Shown: piece by piece, positions 7,688 through 15,247 of the stretch
Position numbering within the stretch: position 1 is the stretch's first letter
How the letters are laid out: every line of letters begins with the position of its first letter
Translations under genes and position numbers: made by a program
DNA from: Brevundimonas sp. NIBR10
Lineage (GTDB): Bacteria > Pseudomonadota > Alphaproteobacteria > Caulobacterales > Caulobacteraceae
Direction of reading: 5' to 3'
Assembly (NCBI RefSeq): GCF_027912515.1
Contig: NZ_CP115464.1
Location: 2,914,001 to 2,978,000, forward strand
DNA: 64,000 nt
The notes under the pieces: model-generated
The model's database searches: none
What the model was told of the DNA's origin: nothing
Seen by the model: the letters and a program-made list of their open reading frames with translations, nothing else

Positions 7688-8648
7688 GGGGGACGGCGTC
7701 CGTCGTCAGGGCGGCGAGGGCTGTCCTCAGGATGCTGGCGGACGCCGCCAGAGCGGCCGTCTCATCCTCGTCGAGTTCCGGAGTAAGGATCCTCTCGACA
7801 CCCTTCGCGCCCAGAATGCAGGGCAGGCTCAGGCAGACATCCGACAGGCCGTATTGCCCGGTCAGCAAGGTCGAGACCGGAAGAACAGCCCGCTCGTCGC
7901 GAATGATGGCCTCACAAATGCGAACGATCGCGGTCGCCACGCCCCAGGAGGTGTAGCCCTTGCCCTTGACGATGTCATAGCCGGCGTCGCGGACCTGTCG
8001 CGCGATCGCAGCCTGGTCGAGGACTCGTGAACCAGCGCAGAACTGTTGAAGCGTCTGTCCGCCGATGCCGACCGTGGAGAAGGCTGCGACCTCGCTGTCT
8101 CCGTGCTCGCCAAGGACGAAGGCTTCGATGGAGGCGGGGGATACCTCCACCGCCTCGGACAAAGTCTGTTTCAGGCGGCTGGTGTCGAGCAGAGTGCCGG
8201 TTCCAATCACTTGAGCGGGCTTGAGGCCGGATCGCCGCACGGCCACGAATGTCATCAGGTCGACCGGGTTGGACGACACCACGATGAGGCCGTGAAAGCC
8301 TGCGGTCATCAGCGAGCCCACGCACTCGGCCACGATCGCGGCGCTTTCGGCGGCCACCGACAGGCGGCTCTGAGTCCCGTGTGTGACGCCCCCGGCTGTG
8401 ATGACGGCAATGGCCGCGCCTGCGGCGTCAGCGTAGTCGCCCGCCCGGACGCGCACAGGCCGTGCGAGCGCGTTGGCGTCTGCGATGTCTGCGGCCTCTG
8501 CTTCGGCCAGGGCGCGATTGCTGTCGATGAGGACGATCTCGTGAAACAGCGCGCGCAGCATGATGGCGTAAGCCGCCGCCGCACCGACATGGCCCGCGCC
8601 GATGATCGCAATGCGGCCTTGGGCAGGACCGACCGGTTCAGATGTCAT
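7671..8648 (-). CDS. L-lactate/2-hydroxyacid dehydrogenase (LDH/MDH superfamily)
   Basis: The 325-residue NAD-dependent enzyme has the Rossmann motif IIGAGHVGAAAA (about 15-26), an acidic residue ending strand 2 (LIDSN), SSNPVDLMT, LDTSR (Asp155, Arg158) and the catalytic histidine His182 in GEHGDSE. These mark a lactate/malate dehydrogenase. The substrate-loop residue that is Gln in LDH and Arg in MDH aligns to Thr89 (TAGGVTHGTQSR, with Arg95 as the catalytic loop arginine), so the natural 2-oxo acid may be neither pyruvate nor oxaloacetate. Its ATG overlaps the stop of the upstream histidine kinase gene (ATGA), making a two-gene operon. In the surrounding FNR-type cluster a fermentative NADH-oxidising role is plausible. 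Confidence 0.82.
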   Translation of the reverse strand: MTSEPVGPAQGRIAIIGAGHVGAAAAYAIMLRALFHEIVLIDSNRALAEAEAADIADANALARPVRVRAGDYADAAGAAIAVITAGGVTHGTQSRLSVAAESAAIVAECVGSLMTAGFHGLIVVSSNPVDLMTFVAVRRSGLKPAQVIGTGTLLDTSRLKQTLSEAVEVSPASIEAFVLGEHGDSEVAAFSTVGIGGQTLQQFCAGSRVLDQAAIARQVRDAGYDIVKGKGYTSWGVATAIVRICEAIIRDERAVLPVSTLLTGQYGLSDVCLSLPCILGAKGVERILTPELDEDETAALAASASILRTALAALTTDAVPLTPQA

Positions 8649-9688
8649 GCCGGCGGATCCGATGCTGGAGGTCGGCAGACGATAGAAACGCGTACGCCGG
8701 GTTTGGCATCGGCGATGTCGATCGTCGCTCCGAGCTGATTGGCGAGCGCCTGGACGATGCCGGTGCCCAGACCCGGTTTGGCGGCCTGTGAGCCGTCGGG
8801 CATCCCGACGCCGTCGTCGCAGACCGTCAGGGTCCACCCCTCGCCATGCGAGCGGTAGTCGACATCGATCTCACCGTCGCGATCATTCGGGAAGGCATGC
8901 TTGAGCGCATTGATCACAAGTTCGGTGACAATCAGGCCAAGGCTGACAGATTTTCCCGATGAGGCAATGCTGTCGTCGACGGTGACCTTCAGGCTGAGCT
9001 GGTTGTGGTCGCGGATCATCGAGTCGCCGATGCTGCGGCACAGGTCGGTAAAATAGCCCCGGAGTTCGACGTCACCGAGATCCGAACTGGCCAGTTGGCG
9101 CTGCACGGCTGCCACCGACATGATCCTCTGGTGGGCGTCGCGCAGGTGATCGCGGCTCTCGTCCGAGCCCACCTTGCGCACCCCCTGCATGAGCACGCTG
9201 GCGATGATCTGCAGGCTGTTGGCTGTTCGGTGCTGGACCTCCTGCACCAGGATCGCCTTGTCGCGGATCAGGTCGTCCTTCTGACGTTCGCTGGCGCGTG
9301 CGTCAGTCACATCCTGAATGGACAGAAGCAGTCTGACGCCATGCCCGTCGCCATAATCCAGGCGCTGAGCATTCAGGACCAGCCGGCGCAGACCACGCGA
9401 GGACTTGAGATCCATCTCGTAAGCCTGGATCGACGCTTGACTGTAGGCTGTCGCCTTCAGCAGCGACCAGAGCTGAGGCACCTTCCATTCGCCCGTGCCC
9501 AAGTCGACCAGTCGCGCGCCAGGAATATCCTCAGGTCCGACATTGAAGCTTTCCAGAAAGCTCCGGCTGGCGGCCAGGACACACAGATCGCCGTCCAGCA
9601 TTAGCACCGGGGCGACCGAGGCAGAGATGAGTGACAGTGCGAGATTCAGGGAAACATCAGAGGGCGGAGCGAGGAGTGTCGTCGGCAT
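8645..9688 (-). CDS. PAS-containing sensor histidine kinase (HisKA_2/HWE type)
   Basis: From the ATG at 9688 the protein has 347 residues. An N-terminal PAS-like domain (ALSLISASVAPVLMLDGD onward) and a SIQDVTD linker lead to the phosphoacceptor EVQHRTANSLQIIASVL, followed by an ATPase domain with the N-box ELVINALKHAF and G-boxes DDGVGMP and GLGTGIV. The HRxxNSLQ phospho-site is that of the HisKA_2 group common in alphaproteobacteria, often linked to general stress or light signalling. No membrane helices or partner response regulator are seen. An alternative ATG at 9763 would add 25 low-complexity Gly/Pro residues across a GC-rich inverted repeat; I prefer 9688, without a strong ribosome site. 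Co-transcribed with the dehydrogenase. Confidence 0.82.
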   Translation of the reverse strand: MPTTLLAPPSDVSLNLALSLISASVAPVLMLDGDLCVLAASRSFLESFNVGPEDIPGARLVDLGTGEWKVPQLWSLLKATAYSQASIQAYEMDLKSSRGLRRLVLNAQRLDYGDGHGVRLLLSIQDVTDARASERQKDDLIRDKAILVQEVQHRTANSLQIIASVLMQGVRKVGSDESRDHLRDAHQRIMSVAAVQRQLASSDLGDVELRGYFTDLCRSIGDSMIRDHNQLSLKVTVDDSIASSGKSVSLGLIVTELVINALKHAFPNDRDGEIDVDYRSHGEGWTLTVCDDGVGMPDGSQAAKPGLGTGIVQALANQLGATIDIADAKPGVRVSIVCRPPASDPPA

Positions 9689-9791
9689 GGTAGGCCCACC
9701 CCGGGGGCCGTTACTCCCGCCGGGGGCCCGGCCCGGTGGGCCCGATCTCGAGGCGGTCATCATCAGTTAGTCCGATCGACGCGCACGCGCC

Positions 9792-9805
9792 TTGATCCAG
9801 ATCAC
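9792..9805 (+). promoter_or_regulatory. FNR-like box between the kinase and the DUF883-like gene
   Basis: TTGAT-CCAG-ATCAC has one mismatch to the FNR consensus. It is 55 bp upstream of the gene at 9860 and lies in the divergent region shared with the histidine kinase/dehydrogenase operon, so it could serve both. Confidence 0.6.
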
Positions 9806-9859
9806 CGACTTCGCCCCACCGATCCGCTTGGATGGCGCGTCATCCAAAGGAGCCTCCCC

Positions 9860-10165
9860 ATGACCCATGCCGCCCTGAAGACCCTGAGCCGCGACCTTCA
9901 TGATTTCGCCGACGAAGCCACCGACCATCTGAAGGACGCCGCGAAGAAGACTGGCTCCGAAGCGAGCGACGCCATCGCGCGATCGACCAAGGCCATCACC
10001 CGCGCCGCCGATCGTCTGCGTGACGAGGCCGAAAATTCTGCGGCGACAACGCGCGCCCAGGTTTCTGAGACCGTCCGGGCCTATCCCGTCAGCACAAGCG
10101 TGGTGACCGGCGCGATCGTGGCCCTGCTCGCCACCTTCGCCCTGGTCCGTCTCTCGCAGTCCTGA
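9860..10165 (+). CDS. Small DUF883/ElaB-like tail-anchored protein
   Basis: The 101-residue protein is amphipathic and helical for its first 70 residues (many Ala, Asp, Glu, Lys, Arg; probable coiled coil) and ends in a single hydrophobic helix (VVTGAIVALLATFALVRL) after a Tyr-Pro. This is the layout of the DUF883/ElaB/YqjD family, small inner-membrane proteins induced in stress or stationary phase, some of which bind ribosomes. AAAGGAG lies about 8 bases before the ATG, a strong ribosome site. An FNR-like box is 55 bp upstream. Family membership rests on layout more than on a sharp motif. Confidence 0.68.
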   Translation: MTHAALKTLSRDLHDFADEATDHLKDAAKKTGSEASDAIARSTKAITRAADRLRDEAENSAATTRAQVSETVRAYPVSTSVVTGAIVALLATFALVRLSQS

Positions 10166-10167
10166 CC

Positions 10168-10683
10168 TCAGAACAGGCGGGCCTCGGCGCTGACTGCGTC
10201 TGGGCCCGCTGCGGCATCGCCAAGAGAGAAGCATTCGGTCTGGCTTCGCCCGGCCGATGCGCTGATGGCGCAGATCAATTCTGGCTTCAGGCAGATGATC
10301 GCGATCGAGCTGGTCGCCGGACAATAGACGCTGACCTGGGGCCAACGCGCGAACATCAGGCGGTTAAGGCGCTCGACCTCGGCCGGGTCGCTGACTTCGA
10401 CCGCGCGCGCTGCCATGGAGACGCCGACCGTACCGCCGACCTCCATGTTCGAATGGATCGCGATCGAGACACGTGGGTCGGCTTGAAGATTGGCCAGCTT
10501 CTGGCTCTCGCGACCGGTAACGAAATACAGGTTCAGGCCTTCGTTCACATAGCCGACGGTGGTCACCTGGGGCCAGCCATCGGGCCGATTGGTCGCCAGG
10601 CTCATCAGCCGCTCATGCTCCAGCAATCGCGCGATGGTTTCCACTGCCGCACCGTGAATGGGCGGAGAGGGTTCAACTGTCAT
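10168..10683 (-). CDS. Pyridoxamine 5'-phosphate oxidase-like flavin protein
   Basis: The 171-residue product begins with LLEHERLMSLATNRPDGWPQVTTVGYV and continues with LYFVTGRESQKLANLQADPRVSIAI, the conserved half of the PPOX-like FMN-binding split barrel family (general stress protein 26 relatives). The exact substrate is unknown; members bind FMN, F420 or heme. It is not the biosynthetic PdxH, which is longer and carries different active-site motifs. An FNR-like half-perfect site lies 52 bp upstream on this strand. It lies tail to tail with the DUF883-like gene, two bases apart. Confidence 0.75.
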   Translation of the reverse strand: MTVEPSPPIHGAAVETIARLLEHERLMSLATNRPDGWPQVTTVGYVNEGLNLYFVTGRESQKLANLQADPRVSIAIHSNMEVGGTVGVSMAARAVEVSDPAEVERLNRLMFARWPQVSVYCPATSSIAIICLKPELICAISASAGRSQTECFSLGDAAAGPDAVSAEARLF

Positions 10684-10734
10684 GGGGGGCGCTCCGGCGA
10701 TCAGCCGATCTACCGCTAGCTAAGGTCGACAACC

Positions 10735-10748
10735 TTGATCTGGCGCAA
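10735..10748 (-). promoter_or_regulatory. Weak FNR-like box upstream of the PPOX-like gene
   Basis: Read on the minus strand, TTGCG-CCAG-ATCAA has one perfect half and two mismatches in the other. The position (52 bp before the start) matches the other sites in this cluster, which is the main reason to list it. Confidence 0.4.
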
Positions 10749-10758
10749 TTTCCGACGG

Positions 10759-11520
10759 TCAGACCTCTCCGGAGGCGTGCTGACGAAGCCGTTCCGGGCG
10801 TTCGACGATGAGTTCATTCTGCGACGGTATGGAGATCAGACCCTTGACCTTCATTCGGGTCAGCACGCGGCTGACCGTCTCGATCGTCAGCCCCAGATAG
10901 TCGGCGATCTCGCCGCGCTTCATCGGCAACCGCACATGTCCCGGCGCGCTGGGGCGGGCAGGGTCGTGACCCGGCAGGTCGAGGAGGAAAGAGGCCATCC
11001 GCTCGATCGCGGTCTTGCGGCCCAGCAGCAGCATCTGGTTCTGCGCCGCCGCCAGCTCGTGCGACGTCCGGTGAAGCAGCATATGCTCGAGCGGTGGCGA
11101 GCTCGCGACCAGAACGCGGAACGGACCTTTGCGGAAACGGCAGACAGTCGAAACCTCCATCGCCTCGGCCGAGAAGACATAGGTCTCGCCGATCGCCAGG
11201 CCCAGAAAGTCGCCGGCGAAGAGGAACCCGGTGATCTGTCGGCGCCCGTCCGGCAGAAGCTTGTAGACCCTCAGCGAGCCGCTTGTGATGTTGAAGACAT
11301 GCGGCGCAAGCTCGCCCTCGCGGATCAGGACGGCACCGGATTTGAGCTTGATGACCTCGGCCAGGCCGCCGAGTCGCTGAAGGTCCGGGTCCTCAGCAGC
11401 ACCGCAAACGCTCAGCGCACGTGCCCCGCAGCTGTCGCAATCGCTGCTTTTCGGTCGATCGACACAGCCTGACAGGGGCGGGGGGCGCGGCGCAAGCGAA
11501 GGCTTCAGAGCAACGACCAT
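10759..11520 (-). CDS. Fnr-type (Crp/Fnr family) oxygen-sensing regulator
   Basis: The 253-residue protein has a cNMP-like sensor fold with four candidate cluster cysteines: Cys28, Cys31 and Cys39 in a CX2CX7C arrangement plus Cys127. This is the FnrL/FnrN/AadR pattern for an oxygen-labile [4Fe-4S] cluster. The C-terminal helix-turn-helix RGEIADYLGLTIETVSRVLTRM carries the E-SR residues that read the TTGAT half-site. It is expected to activate genes when oxygen is low. An FNR-like box lies 44 bp upstream of its own start, suggesting autoregulation, and five more boxes flank neighbouring genes. The ATG at 11520 has no strong ribosome site nearby. Confidence 0.88.
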   Translation of the reverse strand: MVVALKPSLAPRPPPLSGCVDRPKSSDCDSCGARALSVCGAAEDPDLQRLGGLAEVIKLKSGAVLIREGELAPHVFNITSGSLRVYKLLPDGRRQITGFLFAGDFLGLAIGETYVFSAEAMEVSTVCRFRKGPFRVLVASSPPLEHMLLHRTSHELAAAQNQMLLLGRKTAIERMASFLLDLPGHDPARPSAPGHVRLPMKRGEIADYLGLTIETVSRVLTRMKVKGLISIPSQNELIVERPERLRQHASGEV

Positions 11521-11563
11521 GCCCCAGTGTGGACTAGAATGCAGGGTTTACCGAGTCGGTTTA

Positions 11564-11577
11564 TTGATTTGAGTCAA
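11564..11577 (-). promoter_or_regulatory. FNR-like box upstream of the fnr-type gene
   Basis: TTGAT-TTGA-GTCAA matches the consensus with one mismatch and is 44 bp upstream of the regulator's start; autoregulation is inferred. Confidence 0.6.
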
Positions 11578-11624
11578 ATATGATCGCAAAACGGCTAAGC
11601 TAAAAGTTGTGAGTTTGGTGTGAA

Positions 11625-11999
11625 TCACCGAGATGAATGCGTCTGAATGCTTTTAAGATAGGCGATCAAATCTGAATTTTCCTCTGCGGACATGATGAAC
11701 TCGGGCATCGCCGCGTGCGCTGTGTCGATCCCTTCGGCAAAGGCCTCGGCCAGGTCGTCGACCGGATAGCGGAGAGTGAGGTCCCTGAAATGCGGTGCGC
11801 TCGCCAGCGGGCTTTTATCCGTCCAGTTGATCGCGTGGCAGCCGGCGCAGTTCGCTCTGGCATAGGCCGCTCCGCGCTGCTCCGTAGTGATGTTCGGAAT
11901 CGCGGCAGCGACCAATGACTCCCGGGCAACCGGAACGATCGGCTGAACGGCACAGCTCGGCGCCCCGATGAGCAAGGCGAGGGCGACAAGATACTTCAT
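11625..11999 (-). CDS. Small exported c-type cytochrome
   Basis: The 124-residue product starts with a hydrophobic signal (MKYLVALALLIGAPSC), possibly a lipoprotein signal ending at Cys16, and carries one heme site, CAGCH, in ANCAGCHAIN. A methionine in AMPEFIMSAEE is a likely distal ligand, and the C-terminal helix DLIAYLKSIQ is typical of class I cytochromes c. It would shuttle electrons in the periplasm. A perfect FNR box is 52 bp upstream, indicating expression under low oxygen. Longer open sequence upstream in the same frame lacks a signal peptide and crosses the FNR box, so ATG 11999 is chosen. Confidence 0.85.
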   Translation of the reverse strand: MKYLVALALLIGAPSCAVQPIVPVARESLVAAAIPNITTEQRGAAYARANCAGCHAINWTDKSPLASAPHFRDLTLRYPVDDLAEAFAEGIDTAHAAMPEFIMSAEENSDLIAYLKSIQTHSSR

Positions 12000-12050
12000 G
12001 GACGGGCTCCTGACCTGCAGCCAACCTCCCATGCAGGTCCGTCCAGGTCG

Positions 12051-12064
12051 TTGATCAGGATCAA
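12051..12064 (-). promoter_or_regulatory. Perfect FNR box upstream of the cytochrome c gene
   Basis: TTGAT-CAGG-ATCAA matches the FNR/FixK consensus exactly. Its near edge is 52 bp upstream of the cytochrome start codon, as expected for a -41.5 activator site. Confidence 0.8.
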
Positions 12065-12532
12065 GGCGCCGATCGTGGTCACGCGGTTTGATTGCAGCGA
12101 ACAGGATAGATGACACGCGTTTCGCCAGCCTCGGAAGCCCTCGTACTTCCGGAGAAAGTGCGGCGACATTCAGGTCGCGATGCATGTTCACCGCGCCCTT
12201 GTGGAGGGCGAGCAGATCCAGGTCGAGGGCGAGCGGCAGGGGGTGCACATTACGAGGCGGCTGAAGTTCCGGGGCGGGAAAGCGTGGTTGAGCGGCGAGG
12301 CACCGAAGCGCAGCCGGAGGAGCCAGGCCCTGATCAAGGCGCTGAAGCGCAGTCACTGGCTTCTGGCCACAGGGTCCGATGCAGACGGAGAACTGTAGCA
12401 GGTGCCGTCAATCAGGCTCCCCGCTGGCGCAATTTCGCGCTGTCACCTGCCTTCAACGGCGGACATCGGACGCGGGAAAGCCCGCACGGAGCGGGCCGGG
12501 CCGTACCGTGCTGTATCAATAGAGAAAAACGA
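12065..12532. other. Non-coding stretch between cytochrome c promoter and tRNA-Ser
   Basis: Apart from the possible recombinase remnant at 12180-12398 I see no gene. The 3' part (12399-12532) holds no recognisable element. Confidence 0.5.
12180..12398 (+). pseudogene. Possible remnant of a serine recombinase C-terminus
   Basis: A 72-codon frame reads VHITRRLKFRGGKAWL, then DALIK-like QALIKALKRSHWLLATG. The pairing of an RRGG(R/K) strand motif with an (A)L(I/V)KALxRxHxW segment resembles the tail of large phage-type serine recombinases. There is no N-terminal catalytic domain, and the usual sequence after the HRW segment is replaced by a stop. It lies 135 bp from the 3' end of a tRNA-Ser gene. 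Similarity is judged by eye; it could be a chance frame. Confidence 0.35.
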
Positions 12533-12622
12533 TGGCGGAAGAGGTGGGATTCGAACCCACGGACGGGTTTCCCCGTCGCCGGTTTTCAAGACCGGTTCCT
12601 TAAACCACTCGGACACTCTTCC
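12533..12622 (-). tRNA. tRNA-Ser (anticodon TGA)
   Basis: The minus strand folds as a 90-nt class II tRNA. The acceptor stem GGAAGAG pairs with CTCTTCC, followed by G and an encoded CCA. The anticodon loop CTTGAAA has anticodon TGA, and the T arm has GTTCGAATC. The long variable arm (GACGGGGAAACCCGTC) is typical of tRNA-Ser. Confidence 0.95.
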
Positions 12623-12763
12623 TGACAGCGACGCCGCGATCGCCCGGAGGCGTTCGCGCTGCGGCGGGTCCATAGCAGGCCTTGGGCCGATTAACCAAAA
12701 CGGAAATGTCTGACGGCACAATCCGGGTCTCGCCGGGCGCTTCCGGCCGCCGGAGAGCCGTTC

Positions 12764-13555
12764 ATGAGAGCCGCCTGGACACGGGGTGCGCTGATCCTGG
12801 CCCTGACCGGGTTGCTGGGCGCGTGCGCCGGCCTCGGTGGGGCAGGGGGCGGATCACGGGTCCCGGTCGTCCGCGACCCTGCGCCCATCGTCGCCGGGAC
12901 CATGCGGCCCTATCAGGTGCGCGGGCGCTGGTACCGCCCGGCCGAACAGCCGAACTATGACGAGACCGGCATGGCCTCCTGGTACGGAGCCCAGTTCAAC
13001 GGTCGCCCGACCGCCAGCGGCGAACGGTTCGACATGACGGCACTCAGCGCCGCCCACAAGACCCTGCCTCTGCCGGCCCTGGTCGAGGTGACCAACCTGG
13101 CCAACGGCCGCTCGGCCGTCGTGCGGGTCAATGATCGCGGGCCCTTCGCCGAGAACCGCATCATCGACCTGTCGCGCGCCGCCGCCGAGGAGATCGGCCT
13201 GCTGGCCCGAGGCGTCGGCGAGGTCCGCGTCCGCTATATCGGGCCCGCGCCCCGCAGTGGTGGTGCAGGCCTTCAGTACGCCTCCTCTCGCCCGGCCGAA
13301 CCGGCTCGATCGCGCGGCCGCGACGCAGACGACCGCTTCTGGGTCCAGGCCGGATCATTCTCCAACAGCGACGCCGCCCATCTGGCCGCCGAATCGCTGG
13401 GCGATCGGGCCAGGGTCAGCGCCGCCCGGGTCGATGGTCGCCGCTATTTCCGCGTCCTGGTCGGACCCTGGGACGACGCCAACGCCGCCGAACAGGCCCG
13501 GCAGGGCATCGTGGCGCGCGGCGTGCGCGATGCGCTGTTGATATCCGGCCGCTGA
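12764..13555 (+). CDS. rlpA: RlpA-like septal ring lytic transglycosylase lipoprotein
   Basis: The 263-residue product has a lipoprotein signal with the lipobox LLGAC (lipidated Cys21). A double-psi beta-barrel follows (about 67-160) with MASWYGAQFNGRPTASGE, AAHKTLPLP and VRVNDRGPF, including the Asp and His of the RlpA active site. A C-terminal SPOR domain (about 188-262, FWVQAGSFSN to VLVGPW) binds denuded glycan at the division site. RlpA cleaves naked peptidoglycan strands at the septum. It is a single gene 49 bp ahead of tmk, possibly co-transcribed. Confidence 0.92.
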   Translation: MRAAWTRGALILALTGLLGACAGLGGAGGGSRVPVVRDPAPIVAGTMRPYQVRGRWYRPAEQPNYDETGMASWYGAQFNGRPTASGERFDMTALSAAHKTLPLPALVEVTNLANGRSAVVRVNDRGPFAENRIIDLSRAAAEEIGLLARGVGEVRVRYIGPAPRSGGAGLQYASSRPAEPARSRGRDADDRFWVQAGSFSNSDAAHLAAESLGDRARVSAARVDGRRYFRVLVGPWDDANAAEQARQGIVARGVRDALLISGR

Positions 13556-13604
13556 TTTCGTCCCCGGGGTTGGCCCCGGGCGTCCCCGCCGTCATTGTGC
13601 CCCG

Positions 13605-14243
13605 ATGCGCGGACGGTTCATCACATTCGAAGGCGGCGAGGGGGCCGGCAAGTCCACCCAGGTCGCCCGCCTGACCGAAACCCTGCGCAGCCAGGGCATC
13701 GACGTCGTCCGCACCCGCGAGCCCGGCGGCTCGACCGGTGCGGAGCAGATTCGCGACCTGGTCCTGAACGGCGCGGCCGAGCGCTGGTCGCCGATGACCG
13801 AGACCCTGCTGATGTACGCCGCCCGCGCCGATCATCTGGAGCGGACCATCCGGCCGGCCCTGGCCGCCGGCCGGTGGGTCCTGTGCGACCGGTTCGCCGA
13901 TTCCAGCCGCGCCTACCAGGGGGCCGGAGGCGGGGTCGATGCGGCCTTCATAGAGCAGATGGACGCCGCCGTCGTCGGTGCCGACCAACCCGACCTGACC
14001 CTGATCTTCGACCTGCCCGTCGAGATCGGCCTGGCCCGTGCGCTGGGCCGGGGCGATGCGTCCGAAGTCCGCTTCGAATCCAAGGGCCAGGCCTTCCATC
14101 AGCGCCTGCGCGAGGGTTTCGCCGCCATCGCCGCCGCCCACCCCAACCGCTGCCGCGTCGTCGACGCTCAGGGGGATCCCGACGTCGTCTTCGCCCGGGT
14201 CCAGGCGGCGATCCAGCCCCTGCTGACCGCCGTGGCGGCATGA
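13605..14243 (+). CDS. tmk: Thymidylate kinase
   Basis: The 212-residue cytoplasmic kinase phosphorylates dTMP to dTDP. The P-loop FEGGEGAGKST is at residues 8-18, the DR(F/Y) motif appears in CDRFADSSRAYQG, and TREPGGS near residue 40 binds the nucleotide. Length is normal. Its TGA overlaps the holB ATG (ATGA), starting a four-gene operon tmk-holB-tatD-MBL that is conserved in many bacteria. Confidence 0.95.
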   Translation: MRGRFITFEGGEGAGKSTQVARLTETLRSQGIDVVRTREPGGSTGAEQIRDLVLNGAAERWSPMTETLLMYAARADHLERTIRPALAAGRWVLCDRFADSSRAYQGAGGGVDAAFIEQMDAAVVGADQPDLTLIFDLPVEIGLARALGRGDASEVRFESKGQAFHQRLREGFAAIAAAHPNRCRVVDAQGDPDVVFARVQAAIQPLLTAVAA

Positions 14244-15247
14244 GCGAGCATCCGCGCGACCGCTTCGACCTGCAGCCGTCGCCGGACGCCGAACGGGCCT
14301 TTGAGGACGCGCGGACACGCGGCCGTCTGCACCACGCCTGGCTGCTGTGCGGGCCCGAGGGCGTAGGCAAGGCGACCTTCGCCTATCGCGCCGCTCGGCG
14401 ATTGCTGGGTGCAGCGCCCGACCCGTCGCGCGGCCCGCTGGGCAGCCGTCCCGACGATCCGGTCTGCCGCCTGATCTCGGCCCAGTCCCATCCCGACCTG
14501 CTGGTGCTGGAACGGCTGGTCGATGGCGGCAAGACCAAGAAATCCATCTCGGTCGATCAGGCCCGCGACCTCCCCGAGTTCTTCTCCAAGAGCCCGTCCC
14601 AGGCCCAGGCCCGCGTGGCGATCATCGACGCCGCCGACGACCTGAATCTCAACGCCGCCAATGCCTTGCTGAAGATTCTTGAGGAACCACCCGAGCACGG
14701 CGTCCTGCTGATGGTCACCCATGCCCCGGGCCGTTTGCTGGCCACCATCCGGTCGCGCTGCCGTCGCCTGGCCTTTCCTGTCTGGTCACAGGATGCCCTG
14801 CGCCGCCTCGTTCTCGACCGGTCCGACGTCGACGAGGACGAGGCCGAACGGATTGCCGCCATGGCCGCGGGGTCACCCGGCGCGGCCCTGGCCCTGTCCG
14901 GCGGCCCCGCGCTCGACGCTGACCGTCTGGCCTGCCGCTGGGTCAAGGATGGTGCCGTCGATCGCGCCGAACAGCAGAAGATCGCCGACACCTTCCGGGG
15001 TCCCGAGGGACAGGGCCGCTTCGACACCCTGATGGACCGGCTGATCGCAGCCGTGAAGGCCCAGGCGCTGAATCAGCCGCCGGGGCAGGGGAGCGACTGG
15101 GCCGATCTCTGGAGTCGCCTGTCGGAACTACCCGATCGAACCGCCGGGCTCAACCTCGACCGGGGCGATGCGCTGGCCGGGGCCCTGGCCGATCTGGCGC
15201 GGGTCAAGATCAACAGCCGGGCCATGGGGCGAGGTAGAGCCGCCTGA
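14240..15247 (+). CDS. holB: DNA polymerase III subunit delta'
   Basis: The 335-residue AAA+ protein is the delta' subunit of the clamp loader. It has a Walker-A-like GPEGVGKAT (38-46), the segment ANALLKILEEPPEHG and the SRC motif in IRSRCRRLAF, which contacts ATP of a neighbouring subunit. The N-terminal open frame continues upstream in the same phase but overlaps tmk, so ATG 14240 with the ATGA junction is chosen. Compared with gamma/tau it lacks the zinc-binding cysteine set, as many alphaproteobacterial delta' proteins do. Confidence 0.92.
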   Translation: MSEHPRDRFDLQPSPDAERAFEDARTRGRLHHAWLLCGPEGVGKATFAYRAARRLLGAAPDPSRGPLGSRPDDPVCRLISAQSHPDLLVLERLVDGGKTKKSISVDQARDLPEFFSKSPSQAQARVAIIDAADDLNLNAANALLKILEEPPEHGVLLMVTHAPGRLLATIRSRCRRLAFPVWSQDALRRLVLDRSDVDEDEAERIAAMAAGSPGAALALSGGPALDADRLACRWVKDGAVDRAEQQKIADTFRGPEGQGRFDTLMDRLIAAVKAQALNQPPGQGSDWADLWSRLSELPDRTAGLNLDRGDALAGALADLARVKINSRAMGRGRAA

